A stretch of DNA of 64,000 nucleotides from CAXBBB01 sp963793245 (GCA_963793245.1 CAWBZG010000004.1:310001-374000); one strand, 5' to 3'; shown: positions 33,493-43,126, counted from the stretch's first letter. The notes: generated by a model from the sequence alone, not told the origin. Program-made: numbers and translations.

Positions 33493-35766
33493 CTACGACG
33501 CTACGGAAAGCGTCCGGCTCGCGGCGAACGACGGCGAGGTGAGCCGGAGCACGTAGGTCCCAGACGGCAAGCCGACCAACGGGACGCGCAATCGCTGCTC
33601 CCCACCACTCAGGTCGACGGCTTCGGTACGCACGGCGCGCCCCATCACGTCGTAGATCGTCAGCGTAGCGCGCTCGCGGTGTGGCGTCGCGAGGTCTATC
33701 CACGCAGCATCACGCGCCGGATTGGGGTGGACGCCTCGGATTTCCTCTGTGATGAGGGGTGCTGGGTCTGCGGATGTCGACTGTGATCGAGAGAGGTACA
33801 CGAGCAGGCGTCCGTCGAGGCGATTGGACGGCCCGTCGAAGTAGATGCTGAGTCCTACAAAGTCGGGCGTGCTCGCGTCCGGCGTGGCGGTTACCAGAAG
33901 TTGGGTCGACTCGCCCGGAGCGAGCGTAAACGCCTGTGGAGTGATCGAAAACGGAGCCACAGCCGTGTTGGAAGCGACGCGAAGGGTGTCGGAGCCGGTG
34001 TTGCTGAACCGGATGGTAGAGTCGACCGTCTGGCCGGTCCGCACGTCCTCGAAGCCGACCTGAAACGTGGAGAGGGCTGGCCTGGCTTCGCGGACCAGCG
34101 TTGCCTCGACGCGGATCGTATCCGTCGACACGAACGCCGTGCTCCGTATGATCAGGTCGCCCCGGAACGTCCCCGGCGCCAGCGGGAGTAGGGTCACCGT
34201 TACCCACTTGCTGCCGAAAGGTGGAATCGTGAAGGCGCGCGGAGAAACAGCGAACGTGGTGTCGGCCGACTCGATGTCCATCACGTCGACGGCACGCGTG
34301 CTGCGATTGGCGATTTGGAAGCCGAGCGAGGTCGTGTCGGCCAGGTTGACCGTTTGCCATGAGATTTTCCCACGGTCTAGCTCCAAGATTGAACCGAAGA
34401 AGTTGGCCGCCACCTTAAACGTGCGCGGAAGGCCTGCCGCATTGGAAGCGAACGTGAGCCGCTCCGAAAAGCTGCCGGTGCGAGCAGGAGCGTAGGTCAG
34501 CGTTCCGAACAGACTGTCGCCCGGCGGCAGAGTAAAGGTGGCGGGCGAAAACGTCAACGCGGACGCAGTAGCCGTCGTGCTGTCGACGCGTAGGGCAGCG
34601 TTGCCCGTGTTAACGACGCGCACCGGCAGCCTCAGCGTGTCTTCGATGACGATGGGATCATACTCCGATTGCTTGCGCCACACTCCATCGTACGGGTTGA
34701 AGATGGACGTGACCAGGCCTGCTATCGGCTGGGCAGCCAAGTCGGTCGTGACGAGCACCAGTTGTCCGTTGGTAGCGTAGGCAAGTCCTCTATCTCCCCA
34801 CCGCACGAGGCGCGACACGGGAAAGCCGTTGATCAAGAGCTGAACGCTCGCGATCTCCTCGCGCGTCGATTCGTCGTAGGCCGTCAGCAGCGCGCCGTAG
34901 CTCTCGACGTGGAGCGCCAGCAGGCGGCCAGCCGACGGAGATCGGGCGACGGTGTGAATCCACGGGGCCGAACCGTTCAGTCCGAGGGGCGCGGGCAAAC
35001 CTCCGGCGACGACGGTCCGATCTTCCCCGTCGACGACGGTTCCGTCGGACAGGTACACCTTACCATTCTGTAGGTACGGCGAACCGGAGTTACCCCCGAT
35101 TCCGATTGCGTCCGACGACAGCAAGCGCACGCCGGTATCCGATACCTCGTACCTGGCTAAGTCGAGGAAGCCCGACCCGGCACTGAGTCCGTACAGACGC
35201 CCCGGCACGTCGCCGAAGCCTATCGTGGTTACGCGCGTCTCAATCCGGTCGACCAGCCGAACGCCGTCGCGCCAGATCTCCAACCGGTCCGGCTCGCGAT
35301 TCGACGCGACTCGGACGACGGCAAGCGTTTCGGGCTTTCCGGGAGCGACGGCGAACGTGTACGGATCGGCGGCACCCGGAAACGCGACGGCGACTGTGGC
35401 AATCCACGCGGCCAAGTCGATCCGCACGATGGCGGAGTTTGCCTCCTTCCTTGCGACGTAGAGTGTGTTGCCGTCACTCGAGAGAGCAACTTGGGTGAGA
35501 CTGCCGCCAAGCACGAGCGAGTCGACGACTGTGCCCGAAACTGGATCGATGGAGAACACCGTGTTGGCCGACGCGAAGTTCTGCTCGCCCCGTCGTGCTG
35601 CAGCGACGTAGAGCCTGCCGCGTACCTCGTCGTAGGCTAGATCCTTCGTTGCGCCTAGTCCAAGCGTCTGCGTGTCGACTTGCGCGGACGTTGCGTGAGC
35701 GAGTAGCAGGAGCAGCGGAAAGAGACTGCAAACGGGAATACCCAGACGAGAGGAGTCGACAGGCAT
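33493..35766 (-). CDS. Secreted multidomain protein with T9SS type A sorting domain
   Basis: 757 residues from the ATG at 35766, with signal peptide LGIPVCSLFPLLLLLAHATS. The first half is a repeat-rich beta propeller-like region (LAYDEVRGRLYVAAARRGEQ, LSSDGNTLYVARKEANSAIV). Then come three Ig-like choice-of-anchor D modules (e.g. TGNAALRVDSTTA, LPPGDSLFGTLTYAP, FSNTGSDTLRVAS). The last 85 residues are a type IX secretion C-terminal domain: VHPNPARDAAWIDLATP, ATLTIYDVMGRAVRTEAVDL, RVPLVGLPSGTYVLRL. It is exported across the outer membrane and probably attached to the surface. Strong taxonomic marker. Ligand unknown. Confidence 0.9.
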   Translation of the reverse strand: MPVDSSRLGIPVCSLFPLLLLLAHATSAQVDTQTLGLGATKDLAYDEVRGRLYVAAARRGEQNFASANTVFSIDPVSGTVVDSLVLGGSLTQVALSSDGNTLYVARKEANSAIVRIDLAAWIATVAVAFPGAADPYTFAVAPGKPETLAVVRVASNREPDRLEIWRDGVRLVDRIETRVTTIGFGDVPGRLYGLSAGSGFLDLARYEVSDTGVRLLSSDAIGIGGNSGSPYLQNGKVYLSDGTVVDGEDRTVVAGGLPAPLGLNGSAPWIHTVARSPSAGRLLALHVESYGALLTAYDESTREEIASVQLLINGFPVSRLVRWGDRGLAYATNGQLVLVTTDLAAQPIAGLVTSIFNPYDGVWRKQSEYDPIVIEDTLRLPVRVVNTGNAALRVDSTTATASALTFSPATFTLPPGDSLFGTLTYAPARTGSFSERLTFASNAAGLPRTFKVAANFFGSILELDRGKISWQTVNLADTTSLGFQIANRSTRAVDVMDIESADTTFAVSPRAFTIPPFGSKWVTVTLLPLAPGTFRGDLIIRSTAFVSTDTIRVEATLVREARPALSTFQVGFEDVRTGQTVDSTIRFSNTGSDTLRVASNTAVAPFSITPQAFTLAPGESTQLLVTATPDASTPDFVGLSIYFDGPSNRLDGRLLVYLSRSQSTSADPAPLITEEIRGVHPNPARDAAWIDLATPHRERATLTIYDVMGRAVRTEAVDLSGGEQRLRVPLVGLPSGTYVLRLTSPSFAASRTLSVAS

Positions 35767-35927
35767 TAGGGGTGCGTCAGAGCGCAAGTTCGAGGAGTGG
35801 AGCGAATAGCCAATTTCGGCGCCCCAGGGTACGTGTGATCCGATCCGACTCGTACGCGTCGCACCTGTGAAAAAGAAACGCGCGAATCGGATGCTCAACT
35901 CTACTCGGCACAGCCACTTGCAGCCTG

Positions 35928-35954
35928 CTCGGAAACCCGAGCGAGGAGCGGTGA
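35928..35954 (+). repeat. 27-bp direct repeat, copy 2
   Basis: Same unit as 33456-33482 with two substitutions (CTCGGAAACCCGAGCGAGGAG...). It lies 13 bp before the lipoprotein gene and 162 bp upstream of the T9SS gene start, so the two copies enclose that gene. The remaining 35767-35927 sequence shows no gene. Confidence 0.7.
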
Positions 35955-35966
35955 CTATCCCCGTCC

Positions 35967-36548
35967 ATGACTCGACGCCTCCTGCCGCTCACTCTTGCGT
36001 TGACGCTGTCCGTCTGCACACCTCCCGAGCGCGACGCCGCGTCGATCGCTCCCGATACGTCAGCCTCAACCGCTCCCGTCGCCGACTCGGTCACGTTCGC
36101 CTACACCACGCTCGACTACGACGCCTGCCACACGCTAGCCGAATACGAGCATGGGATGGGCGTCGAACTGCGCTGCCCCGGATACGGCGGCGTCCCGCTC
36201 TACGTCACCGAGGGCGACTTGCGGATGGATGTTGACGCGGGCGTGCCCAATGGCGTCTGGACCTCGCTGGCGCCGTTCAACTCACTGGGCGAAACCATCG
36301 AGTGGCGACTGCGCGGCGACGAGCCGTTTGCCTTGATCGTGCGGTACCAGCTCGACGACGGAAGTGGAACGCTGATTCCGTCGCGGCTAGCGGTGCTATC
36401 GATAGGGCGCGAGGGCGATCCGGGGTGTTTGGTCGGATGGGTCGAAGCCCAAGCGTCGCCGGACCAGAACACGGCAGCGCGCACTCTTGCCGATCAGGAA
36501 GCCGAGGCGTTCGACTGTGCGTCGGCTACTCTTCTGGATCGACCGTAA
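35967..36548 (+). CDS. Predicted lipoprotein of unknown function
   Basis: 193 residues. The signal MTRRLLPLTLALTLSVCTPP contains a lipobox-like LSVC, suggesting lipid attachment at Cys17, followed by a Thr/Ser/Ala-rich linker. The mature part is a compact domain with FAYTTLDYDACHTLAEYEHG, LRCPGYGGVPLYVTEGDLRM and LAVLSIGREGDPGCLVGWVE. No family recognised with confidence. Its 3' end overlaps purN (opposite strand) by 23 bp. GC-rich third positions support coding. Confidence 0.75.
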   Translation: MTRRLLPLTLALTLSVCTPPERDAASIAPDTSASTAPVADSVTFAYTTLDYDACHTLAEYEHGMGVELRCPGYGGVPLYVTEGDLRMDVDAGVPNGVWTSLAPFNSLGETIEWRLRGDEPFALIVRYQLDDGSGTLIPSRLAVLSIGREGDPGCLVGWVEAQASPDQNTAARTLADQEAEAFDCASATLLDRP

Positions 36549-37153
36549 CGCTCCGCCCATCGACGCGCACGCGGCGCTGCGCAAACAGTCCGACTACGTG
36601 CGGCAGCAACTGATGCTCGACGGTCAGCACGCGCGCAGCGAGCGATTCGGGCGTGTCGTCCGGCAGAACGGGAACGGATCGTTGTGCAACGATGGGGCCG
36701 GTGTCGTAGCCTGAGTCGACCAGGTGGACAGTCGCCCCGCTCGTGGTGTCGCCTGCGTCGAGGACGGATTGGTGGACGCGCCGACCGTACAGCCCTTTGC
36801 CGCCGTGCGCGGGTAGCAGCGAGGGGTGGACGTTGAGAATGCGATTCGGATAGGCGCGGACGACGCCCGAGGGAATCTTTTTGAGGAAGCCAGCGAGCAC
36901 GACCAGGTTGGTGTCGGCCTGCTGCAGCACTCCGATCAGCGCGTCGGCATAGGCTGTTTCGTCGGAGAAATCGGACGGAGGTAGGAGCGCGACAGAAACG
37001 CCTGCAGATCGGGCGCGGTCAGCGGCGCCAGTGCCTTCGCGGTCCGTGACGAGCAGGCACGGAGCGGCCTCCAAAGAATCCATCGTCGACAGCGGCGAGC
37101 AGCGCGCCGAAGTTGCTTCCGCCGCCCGATGCAAACGTGGCGAAGCGTATCAC
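36526..37153 (-). CDS. purN: Phosphoribosylglycinamide formyltransferase PurN (one frame break)
   Basis: Third step of purine synthesis (GAR to FGAR with 10-formyl-THF). A GTG at 37153 overlapping the upstream TGA gives IRFATFASGGGSNFGALLAA, the PurN N-terminus with the phosphate-binding SGGGSNF loop. At VDDG the frame changes: removal of one base at about 37071-37080 leads to SLEAAPCLLVTDREGTGAAD, then VVLAGFLKKIPSGVVRAYPN, RILNVHPSLLPAHGGKGLYG (catalytic Asn-His) and HLVDSGYDTGPIVAQRSVP (catalytic Asp). The corrected length of 208 residues is normal. Coupled to the LD-carboxypeptidase gene. Confidence 0.9.
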
Positions 37154-38166
37154 GATGACGGCTCGGTGACGGGTTCGAGAATCGCGAGTCGGGCACTGCT
37201 GTCCGTCACGTCGAGGCGAGCGCGAACGCCAATCGGCATCGTGTTCTTGACGGGGATGTGCCCGTACACCAGTCCACTCGCGATCGGAATCGGCAGGTGG
37301 GCCAAGTGATCGGTGAGCACCTGCTCGATGGTGAGCGAAGGACGACCGGGGCGCGGATCGGCTTCGGTGATCTGGCCGATGACGAGTCCGCCGATGCGGT
37401 CCAGCGTCCCCGACAGCGCTAGTTGCGCCAGCATTCCGTCTAACCGGTAGGGAGACTCTCCGACTTCCTCGAAAAACAGGATCGCGCCGTCCAAGTCGGG
37501 CAGGTACGGCGTGCCGATCAGCCGCGTGACGAGCGCCAGGTTTCCACCGATCAGCGTGCCCTCCGCTGTGCCTGAGCGCATTGCCGTCAGCCGGTCCCCG
37601 TCAGGGCCGAGCAGGTCATCGGACGTGCCGCCGCGTGCCAGATCCCAAAACAGCGTTTCGCTCTGTTCGTCGATGTCGCCCCATTCAACGGCTACCATCG
37701 GCCCGGACAGGCTAGGCAAATCCGAGCGGGTCAGCAGGGCGAGTTGGAGCGCGGTGATGTCCGAGTAGCCGACGAGTAGTGGGCGGTGCGCACGCGCGGC
37801 GGCATAGTCGACGCCTGGCAGCAGGCGCAGCGTGCCATATCCACCGCGTACGCACACGATAGCCGACGTGTCGGGGTCGCGAAGCGCGTCATTGAGATCG
37901 GCGAGGCGCTGGTCGTCCGTCGCGCTCAGGTGGCCGTACTGCTCGCGTGAGGGTGGCGCGATCACGTCGAACCCCCGCTCGCGTAGCGCCGCCATTCCAC
38001 GGTCGGTGGCATCGGCATCGAAAGGCGCGCTGGCCGGGGCGAGTACGCGGATGCGGCTTCCGGGAGCGAGTGGGCGGGAGAGGGGCAAGAGAACGTGGGG
38101 TACGGCGATGGAGGAGACCAAAGCTACGGATCCGCACGTCGTGGGGTGGTAGTTTGGAGTCTGCAT
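37150..38166 (-). CDS. LD-carboxypeptidase (muramoyltetrapeptide carboxypeptidase, S66)
   Basis: Trims the terminal D-Ala from murein tetrapeptides during wall recycling. 338 residues from the ATG at 38166; the frame is open further upstream but that part is antisense to coaE. LAPGSRIRVLAPASAPFDAD starts the fold, RGGYGTLRLLPGVDY and LLVGYSDITALQLAL carry the nucleophile Ser (GYSD), ILFFEEVGESPYRLDGML the Glu, and LVYGHIPVKNTMPIGVRARL the His. Its TGA overlaps the GTG of purN. Divergent from coaE with only 12 bp between starts, so the two promoters must overlap opposite coding sequence. Confidence 0.9.
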   Translation of the reverse strand: MQTPNYHPTTCGSVALVSSIAVPHVLLPLSRPLAPGSRIRVLAPASAPFDADATDRGMAALRERGFDVIAPPSREQYGHLSATDDQRLADLNDALRDPDTSAIVCVRGGYGTLRLLPGVDYAAARAHRPLLVGYSDITALQLALLTRSDLPSLSGPMVAVEWGDIDEQSETLFWDLARGGTSDDLLGPDGDRLTAMRSGTAEGTLIGGNLALVTRLIGTPYLPDLDGAILFFEEVGESPYRLDGMLAQLALSGTLDRIGGLVIGQITEADPRPGRPSLTIEQVLTDHLAHLPIPIASGLVYGHIPVKNTMPIGVRARLDVTDSSARLAILEPVTEPSS

Positions 38167-38178
38167 CACGTCCCTACC

Positions 38179-38805
38179 ATGCTCTCCGTCTCTTCGTCCT
38201 CTCGAACGCACCCCTTCTTGCTCGGCGTCACCGGCGGCATCGGAGCGGGAAAGTCGCGGGCGTGCCGGATTCTCGAAGCGTGTGGCGCTGAGGTGTTTTA
38301 CGCCGACGACGAGGCCAAACGCATTCTCTTGCGCGCCGACGTTCGGGCCGACGTGATCGCGGCCTTCGGTGCCGATACCTATCGCGCTGACGGATCGCTC
38401 GATCGGATCCGGCTTGGCGCGCACGTCTTCGCCGATCCAGATGCGCTCGCCCGTCTCAACGCCATCGTCCATCCGCGCGTGCGTCAAGCGTTTGCCGAGC
38501 GCGTCGCTCGGACTTCGGCGCCGATGCTGGTCAAGGAAGCCGCCATCCTGTTCGAAAGCGGAGGCGACGCCGAGTTGGACGCCACTCTCGTCGTCGACGC
38601 ACCGGTCGAGGTCCGCATCGCCCGAACGATGGTTCGTGACGACGTAGATCGGGCTGCCGTCGAAGCGCGAATCGCGCGGCAGATGCCGGACGCCGAGCGA
38701 CGAGCAAGGGCCGACTACGTGCTCGTTAACGACAACGATGGCTCGGATTTCGACGCCGACGTGCGTGCGTTGTATCGGCAGTTGGTCTCGCGTGGAGCGG
38801 AGTGA
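38179..38805 (+). CDS. coaE: Dephospho-CoA kinase
   Basis: Final step of coenzyme A synthesis. 208 residues from the ATG at 38179. Walker A LLGVTGGIGAGKSRACRILE, YADDEAKRILLRADVRADVI (substrate Asp), LNAIVHPRVRQAFAERV and VKEAAILFESGGDAELDATL with the ATP-binding VDAPVEVRIARTMVRDD follow the family order. Complete. Divergent from the LD-carboxypeptidase gene. The 38806-38919 stretch that follows holds only a GAGCG-TAA-CGCTC mini hairpin (38813-38825) and a T-run at about 38861, possibly a terminator. Confidence 0.95.
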   Translation: MLSVSSSSRTHPFLLGVTGGIGAGKSRACRILEACGAEVFYADDEAKRILLRADVRADVIAAFGADTYRADGSLDRIRLGAHVFADPDALARLNAIVHPRVRQAFAERVARTSAPMLVKEAAILFESGGDAELDATLVVDAPVEVRIARTMVRDDVDRAAVEARIARQMPDAERRARADYVLVNDNDGSDFDADVRALYRQLVSRGAE

Positions 38806-38919
38806 CGAGCCGAGCGTAACGCTCCGTCAACGCTTGCGGCTTGGCGCGCGGCTCCCATTCTTTTTTGCGCCGAAGATGCTCATCTTTGTCTGATTCTCCC
38901 CCGTGATTCAACTCGTTCT

Positions 38920-41679
38920 ATGCCTTTCCCCGCGCGCGCGCTGGCCGTAGGTCTCTCCGATACAGAAGCCACTTTCGTCGACGAATCGGTTCGCGCGCTG
39001 TCGGGCGCCGAGGTGCGCTCGGTCGAGAAGATGAGCGAGGCGGTCCGGTTGCTCAACGGAGGAACGTTCGATGCGCTGATCGTGGGAGCAGCGGTGGATG
39101 TCGAGCAGGCTTCTCGCGTACTCGGATCGGCGCAGCGGCCCGAAACGTTGATCGGTCTGGGCGGACAGTGGGAGGGCGCCGACGTGTGGAACGGATACGT
39201 CGTGGTAGAGGCGGGGCACGCCGCTCTAGATGAGTTGGGGCACGTGCTGCGTCAGGCGCAGTGGAGCGCCAGCGAAGCGCGCTCCGACATCCACCAAGAG
39301 CCGACCCGTGTAGGCAGCGGACCTCGGCTGCGACTACTCGAAGCCGCCGTCGTCCATGCTGGAGACTCCGTCGTCATCACCGACGCGGAACTGGATTCTC
39401 CCGGCCCGCGCATCGTCTACGTCAACCCGGCGTTCGAGAAGCTGACCGGCTACACGCTCGACGAGGTGCGAGGCAATACGCCGCGTATCCTGCAGGGACC
39501 GCTCACCGACCGCTCCCTGATGAAGCAGTTGCGCGACGATCTGACCGCGGAGCGCTCGTTCGAGGGGTGCACCTACAACTACCGCAAGGACGGCTCGCCC
39601 TACATCGTGCGGTGGCGCATCGAGCCGATCCGAGAAGGAGGCCGCGTGACGCACTGGGTGTCGGTTCAGCGCGACGTGACCGAGTTGGAAACGACGCTCG
39701 CCCGTCTGTCTCGAACGAGAGAAACGCTGCAACTCACGTTGGCCGTCGCCGAGGTGGGGACGTGGCAGCAGAAGCAGGGAGACGAGCAGGTGATGGCGTC
39801 GGACAGCCTGAACAACCTGTTTGGCCTGCCGCTCGGCCAGTCGCATCCGGTCGACGCCTACTTTTCGCGTATCCATCCCGATGACCTGGCGTCGTTCGTC
39901 AACGCACACGATCGGGCGATGGAGACGGGATCGGCGTTCTCGTCGGAGTTTCGGTTGGAGTCGCCCGAGTTCGGACAGCGCGAAATCGTGGCGCGGAGCA
40001 TCTTCCACGCGGGCGGCGGTGAATCCGAAGCGCGGATGATCGTGACGATGCGCGACGTCACCGAGTCGCGGTTTGCCGAGCGCGAGCGCAACCGCGTGCT
40101 CCAGCGCAACACGGATATTTTAGAGAGCATTACGGAGGCGTTTTTCTCGATCAGTACAAGCGGAAAGCTGCGCTACATCAACGCCGCCGCTGAGAAGCTG
40201 CTGGGTTCGTCAGGGCGCAGTTACCTGGGCCGCAGCGCCGACGTGCTGCTCAACCGGCTGGGAGCCGAGCGGCTCGCGTTTGCGATTACGGAGGCCAACG
40301 TGTCGCGCCGAACCCGGCAGATCGCAGACTTTGAGTGGCGCGGGCGCATTCTGGACGTCAACCTGTTTCCTTACGAGACCGGCCTTTCGGTGTACCTGCA
40401 CGACGTAACCGACCAGCACGCCGCCGCACAACTCGCCCGAAAAACCGAGGAGCGATTCGAGCAGGCCGTGCGCGGCACCAGCGACGGCATCTACTACTGG
40501 GACATCCAGAGCGACGAGACCTACCTGTCGCCGCGTTTCTACGAAATGCTGGGGTACGAGCCGAACGCGTTCCCGGCGACGTTTGACGCCTTGAGCGAGC
40601 GGACCCATCCCGACGATCTGAATGAAGTGACCCATCAGGTCGAACGTCACCTGTCGAGAGAAACGCCGCAACTGCTGGCCGAATACCGATTGCGGCGCGC
40701 CGACGGCTCCTACGTCTGGGTGCTCAGCCGAGGGCTTGCGCAGTTCGACGACAAAGGGGTGCCAACCCAACTCGCCGGAGCCGTCGTCGACATCTCGCAG
40801 CGGAAGGACAACGAGCGGGCACTCAGCCAGGCCAACGCCGAGATGGAGCAGGTCAACGAGACGCTCGAGACGCGCGTTGACGAGCGGACGTCGCAACTCG
40901 ACGCAGCGAATAAGGCCCTCGAATCTCGCAACCGCGAACTGGCCGACTTCGCGTTTGTCGCCTCGCACGACCTGCAAGAACCGCTGCGCAAGATCCGGGC
41001 GTTCGGCGGACTGCTCACCGACGAGTACGGAAGCCAACTCGACACCGACGCGACGTACTACATCGACCGGATGCGGGACGCGGCGTCGCGCATGAACGAC
41101 CTGATCGGCGATCTGCTCGACTACTCGCGCGTGACCTCGCAGGGCAGGCCGTTCGTCAGCGTCGATCTACGTAAGACGTTTGAACGCGTGGCTGGCGACC
41201 TGTCGATCCGCATCGAAGAGACCAACGGTACGCTCGTGCTCGATGCACCGGACGATCTTGCACCGCCGACTGCCGATCCGACTCAGCTCTACCAGCTGCT
41301 GCTCAACCTCGCGGGGAACGCGCTCAAGTTCAGCCGTCCCGACGTACCGCCATACGTGACGGTTTGCATTCGACCGGGCGAAGCCGAAGGCGTGGCGTGC
41401 ATCGTGATCGAGGTGACCGACAACGGTGTCGGCTTCAAACAGCAGTTCGCGGACCGCATCTTCGCTCCATTTCAGCGCTTGCACGGGCGCAATGCATACG
41501 AGGGGACCGGCATCGGTCTCGCCATCTGTCGGCGCATCGTCGAGCGTCACGGCGGCACCATTTCGGCGACGAGCGAGCCGGATGAGGGCGCTACGTTCCG
41601 CGTCGTCCTACCGATGAAGCCCAGCGCAAACATCATCGGGCGTGCGGAGGCTGGGATTATCCCGTTTGCCGGTCAATAG
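38920..41679 (+). CDS. Multi-PAS sensor histidine kinase
   Basis: 919 residues, cytoplasmic (no transmembrane segment). N-terminal about 120 residues resemble a degenerate receiver-like domain; then four PAS/PAC units. The first (VVHAGDSVVITDAELDSPGP) contains GNTPRILQGPLTD where photoactive LOV domains have GxNCRFLQ, so the flavin-reactive Cys is replaced. The fourth has the PAS_3 pattern (HPDDLNEVTHQVERHL, EYRLRRADGSYVWVLSR). A coiled coil (SQANAEMEQVNETLETRVDE) leads to the HisKA helix with His683 in VASHDLQEPLRKI and an HATPase domain with NALKFS, TDNGVGFK and GTGIGLAICRRIVERHGG. No response regulator adjoins it; the cognate partner is unknown. Confidence 0.93.
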   Translation: MPFPARALAVGLSDTEATFVDESVRALSGAEVRSVEKMSEAVRLLNGGTFDALIVGAAVDVEQASRVLGSAQRPETLIGLGGQWEGADVWNGYVVVEAGHAALDELGHVLRQAQWSASEARSDIHQEPTRVGSGPRLRLLEAAVVHAGDSVVITDAELDSPGPRIVYVNPAFEKLTGYTLDEVRGNTPRILQGPLTDRSLMKQLRDDLTAERSFEGCTYNYRKDGSPYIVRWRIEPIREGGRVTHWVSVQRDVTELETTLARLSRTRETLQLTLAVAEVGTWQQKQGDEQVMASDSLNNLFGLPLGQSHPVDAYFSRIHPDDLASFVNAHDRAMETGSAFSSEFRLESPEFGQREIVARSIFHAGGGESEARMIVTMRDVTESRFAERERNRVLQRNTDILESITEAFFSISTSGKLRYINAAAEKLLGSSGRSYLGRSADVLLNRLGAERLAFAITEANVSRRTRQIADFEWRGRILDVNLFPYETGLSVYLHDVTDQHAAAQLARKTEERFEQAVRGTSDGIYYWDIQSDETYLSPRFYEMLGYEPNAFPATFDALSERTHPDDLNEVTHQVERHLSRETPQLLAEYRLRRADGSYVWVLSRGLAQFDDKGVPTQLAGAVVDISQRKDNERALSQANAEMEQVNETLETRVDERTSQLDAANKALESRNRELADFAFVASHDLQEPLRKIRAFGGLLTDEYGSQLDTDATYYIDRMRDAASRMNDLIGDLLDYSRVTSQGRPFVSVDLRKTFERVAGDLSIRIEETNGTLVLDAPDDLAPPTADPTQLYQLLLNLAGNALKFSRPDVPPYVTVCIRPGEAEGVACIVIEVTDNGVGFKQQFADRIFAPFQRLHGRNAYEGTGIGLAICRRIVERHGGTISATSEPDEGATFRVVLPMKPSANIIGRAEAGIIPFAGQ

Positions 41680-41730
41680 CGGCATTTGAGGGATTGGGAG
41701 GTCGGTGCGAGGCTCTCGTCCAGGCGGAGG

Positions 41731-43017
41731 TTACCCCGCTCCATCGCCCTCACCAGCGACCGACTGCATCACGTCGCGGTCGTGCCCGGTCAGCAGGCTA
41801 CCCAGGTCAAGGTCGTGGCCCATGCGGTCGCGCTTGGTCTGGAGATAGCGCGCATTGTGTTCGCCCGGCACCATCTGGAGCGGCACGCGCTCGGCGATTT
41901 CGAGTCCGTACCCGCTCAGTCCGACCCGCTTGGTCGGATTGTTCGTCATCAGCCGCATCTTGCGCACACCCAACGCGCGGAGAATCTGACAGCCGATGCC
42001 ATAGTCGCGCAGGTCCATCCCGAAGCCCAGCGCTTCGTTGGCCTCGACGGTGTCCATGCCCTGCTCCTGCAGTTTGTAGGCGCGCAACTTGTTGACCAGC
42101 CCGATACCTCGCCCTTCCTGCTGCATGTAGAGCACGACGCCGCGACCCGCAGCCTCGACCTGAGCCAGCGCCGAAGCGAGTTGATCGCCGCAGTCGCAGC
42201 GCTGCGAGCCGAAGATGTCGCCCGTCACGCACGATGAGTGGACGCGCGTCAGGACCGGCGTCTGTTCGTCCCACTCGCCCTTCGTCATCGCGAGGTGGAC
42301 CTCGCCCGTCAGTCGCTCCTCGAACGCGGTCAGGGTGAACCGTCCGTACTGCGTCGGCATGTCGACCGACACGACCTGATCGACCAGCGATTCGTGCCGC
42401 ATCCTATAGGCGATCAAATCCTTGATCGTGACGAGCGGCAGATCGTGCTTACGCGCCATCGCTGCAAGGTCGGGCACACGCGCCATCGTCCCGTCGTCGT
42501 TCAAGATCTCGACGATGACGCCGACAGGTTTGCGTCCCGCCAGCCGTGCCAAGTCGACGGCGGCTTCCGTGTGTCCGGCACGGCGAAGAACGCCGCCTGC
42601 GTGAGCGCGGAGCGGGAAGATGTGGCCGGGGCGACCCAGTTCGACAGGGCGTGTCGCGGGATCGGCCAAGGCGCGGATCGTAGCGGCGCGGTCGCTTGCC
42701 GAGATGCCCGTCGTCGTTCCGCTGAGCAGGTCGACGCTGATCGTGAAGGCGGTTTCGTGGACCGACGAGTTGGTCGGCACCATCATCGGAAGATCCAACT
42801 CCATCGCGCGTTCGCGTTCGAGCGGGACGCAAATCAGGCCGCGCCCTTGGGTTGCCATGAAGTTGACCATCGCGGGCGTGACGGCGTCGGCAGCCGCGAT
42901 GAAGTCGCCCTCGTTCTCTCTGTCCTCGTCGTCGACGACGATGGCGATGCCTCCCTTGCGGATGGCTTCGATGGCGGTTTCGATGGGGTCGAACGGAGTG
43001 TCGGCGTCGGCGGACAT
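41731..43017 (-). CDS. ribBA: Bifunctional DHBP synthase/GTP cyclohydrolase II RibBA
   Basis: Supplies both precursors of riboflavin. 428 residues from the ATG at 43017. DHBP synthase half: IVVDDEDRENEGDFIAAAD (acidic loop), MATQGRGLICVPLERERAME and FPLRAHAGGVLRRAGHTEAA. GTP cyclohydrolase II half: VHSSCVTGDIFGSQRCDCGD with three zinc cysteines, GVVLYMQQEGRGIGLVNKLR and MRLMTNNPTKRVGLSGYGLE. Complete; no FMN riboswitch was seen in the 109 bp to the divergent rdgB gene. Flavin supply suits the many flavoproteins in this window (BLUF, cryptochrome, nitroreductase, two FAD oxidoreductases), though that link is only suggestive. Confidence 0.97.
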   Translation of the reverse strand: MSADADTPFDPIETAIEAIRKGGIAIVVDDEDRENEGDFIAAADAVTPAMVNFMATQGRGLICVPLERERAMELDLPMMVPTNSSVHETAFTISVDLLSGTTTGISASDRAATIRALADPATRPVELGRPGHIFPLRAHAGGVLRRAGHTEAAVDLARLAGRKPVGVIVEILNDDGTMARVPDLAAMARKHDLPLVTIKDLIAYRMRHESLVDQVVSVDMPTQYGRFTLTAFEERLTGEVHLAMTKGEWDEQTPVLTRVHSSCVTGDIFGSQRCDCGDQLASALAQVEAAGRGVVLYMQQEGRGIGLVNKLRAYKLQEQGMDTVEANEALGFGMDLRDYGIGCQILRALGVRKMRLMTNNPTKRVGLSGYGLEIAERVPLQMVPGEHNARYLQTKRDRMGHDLDLGSLLTGHDRDVMQSVAGEGDGAG

Positions 43018-43126
43018 GCAAGGTGCGGTCAGGTACACCGTTCAAACGGCGGCTTTCGTGTCGAGTTCGCCCAAGACTCGGTGAGCAGGGGAGCGTAGCT
43101 TTCAGCACAACCAACTCTCTCGCTGC

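Noticed and set aside
43018..43126. FMN riboswitch in front of ribBA
   Set aside because: The gap to rdgB is only 109 bp and none of the conserved RFN-element blocks is present.
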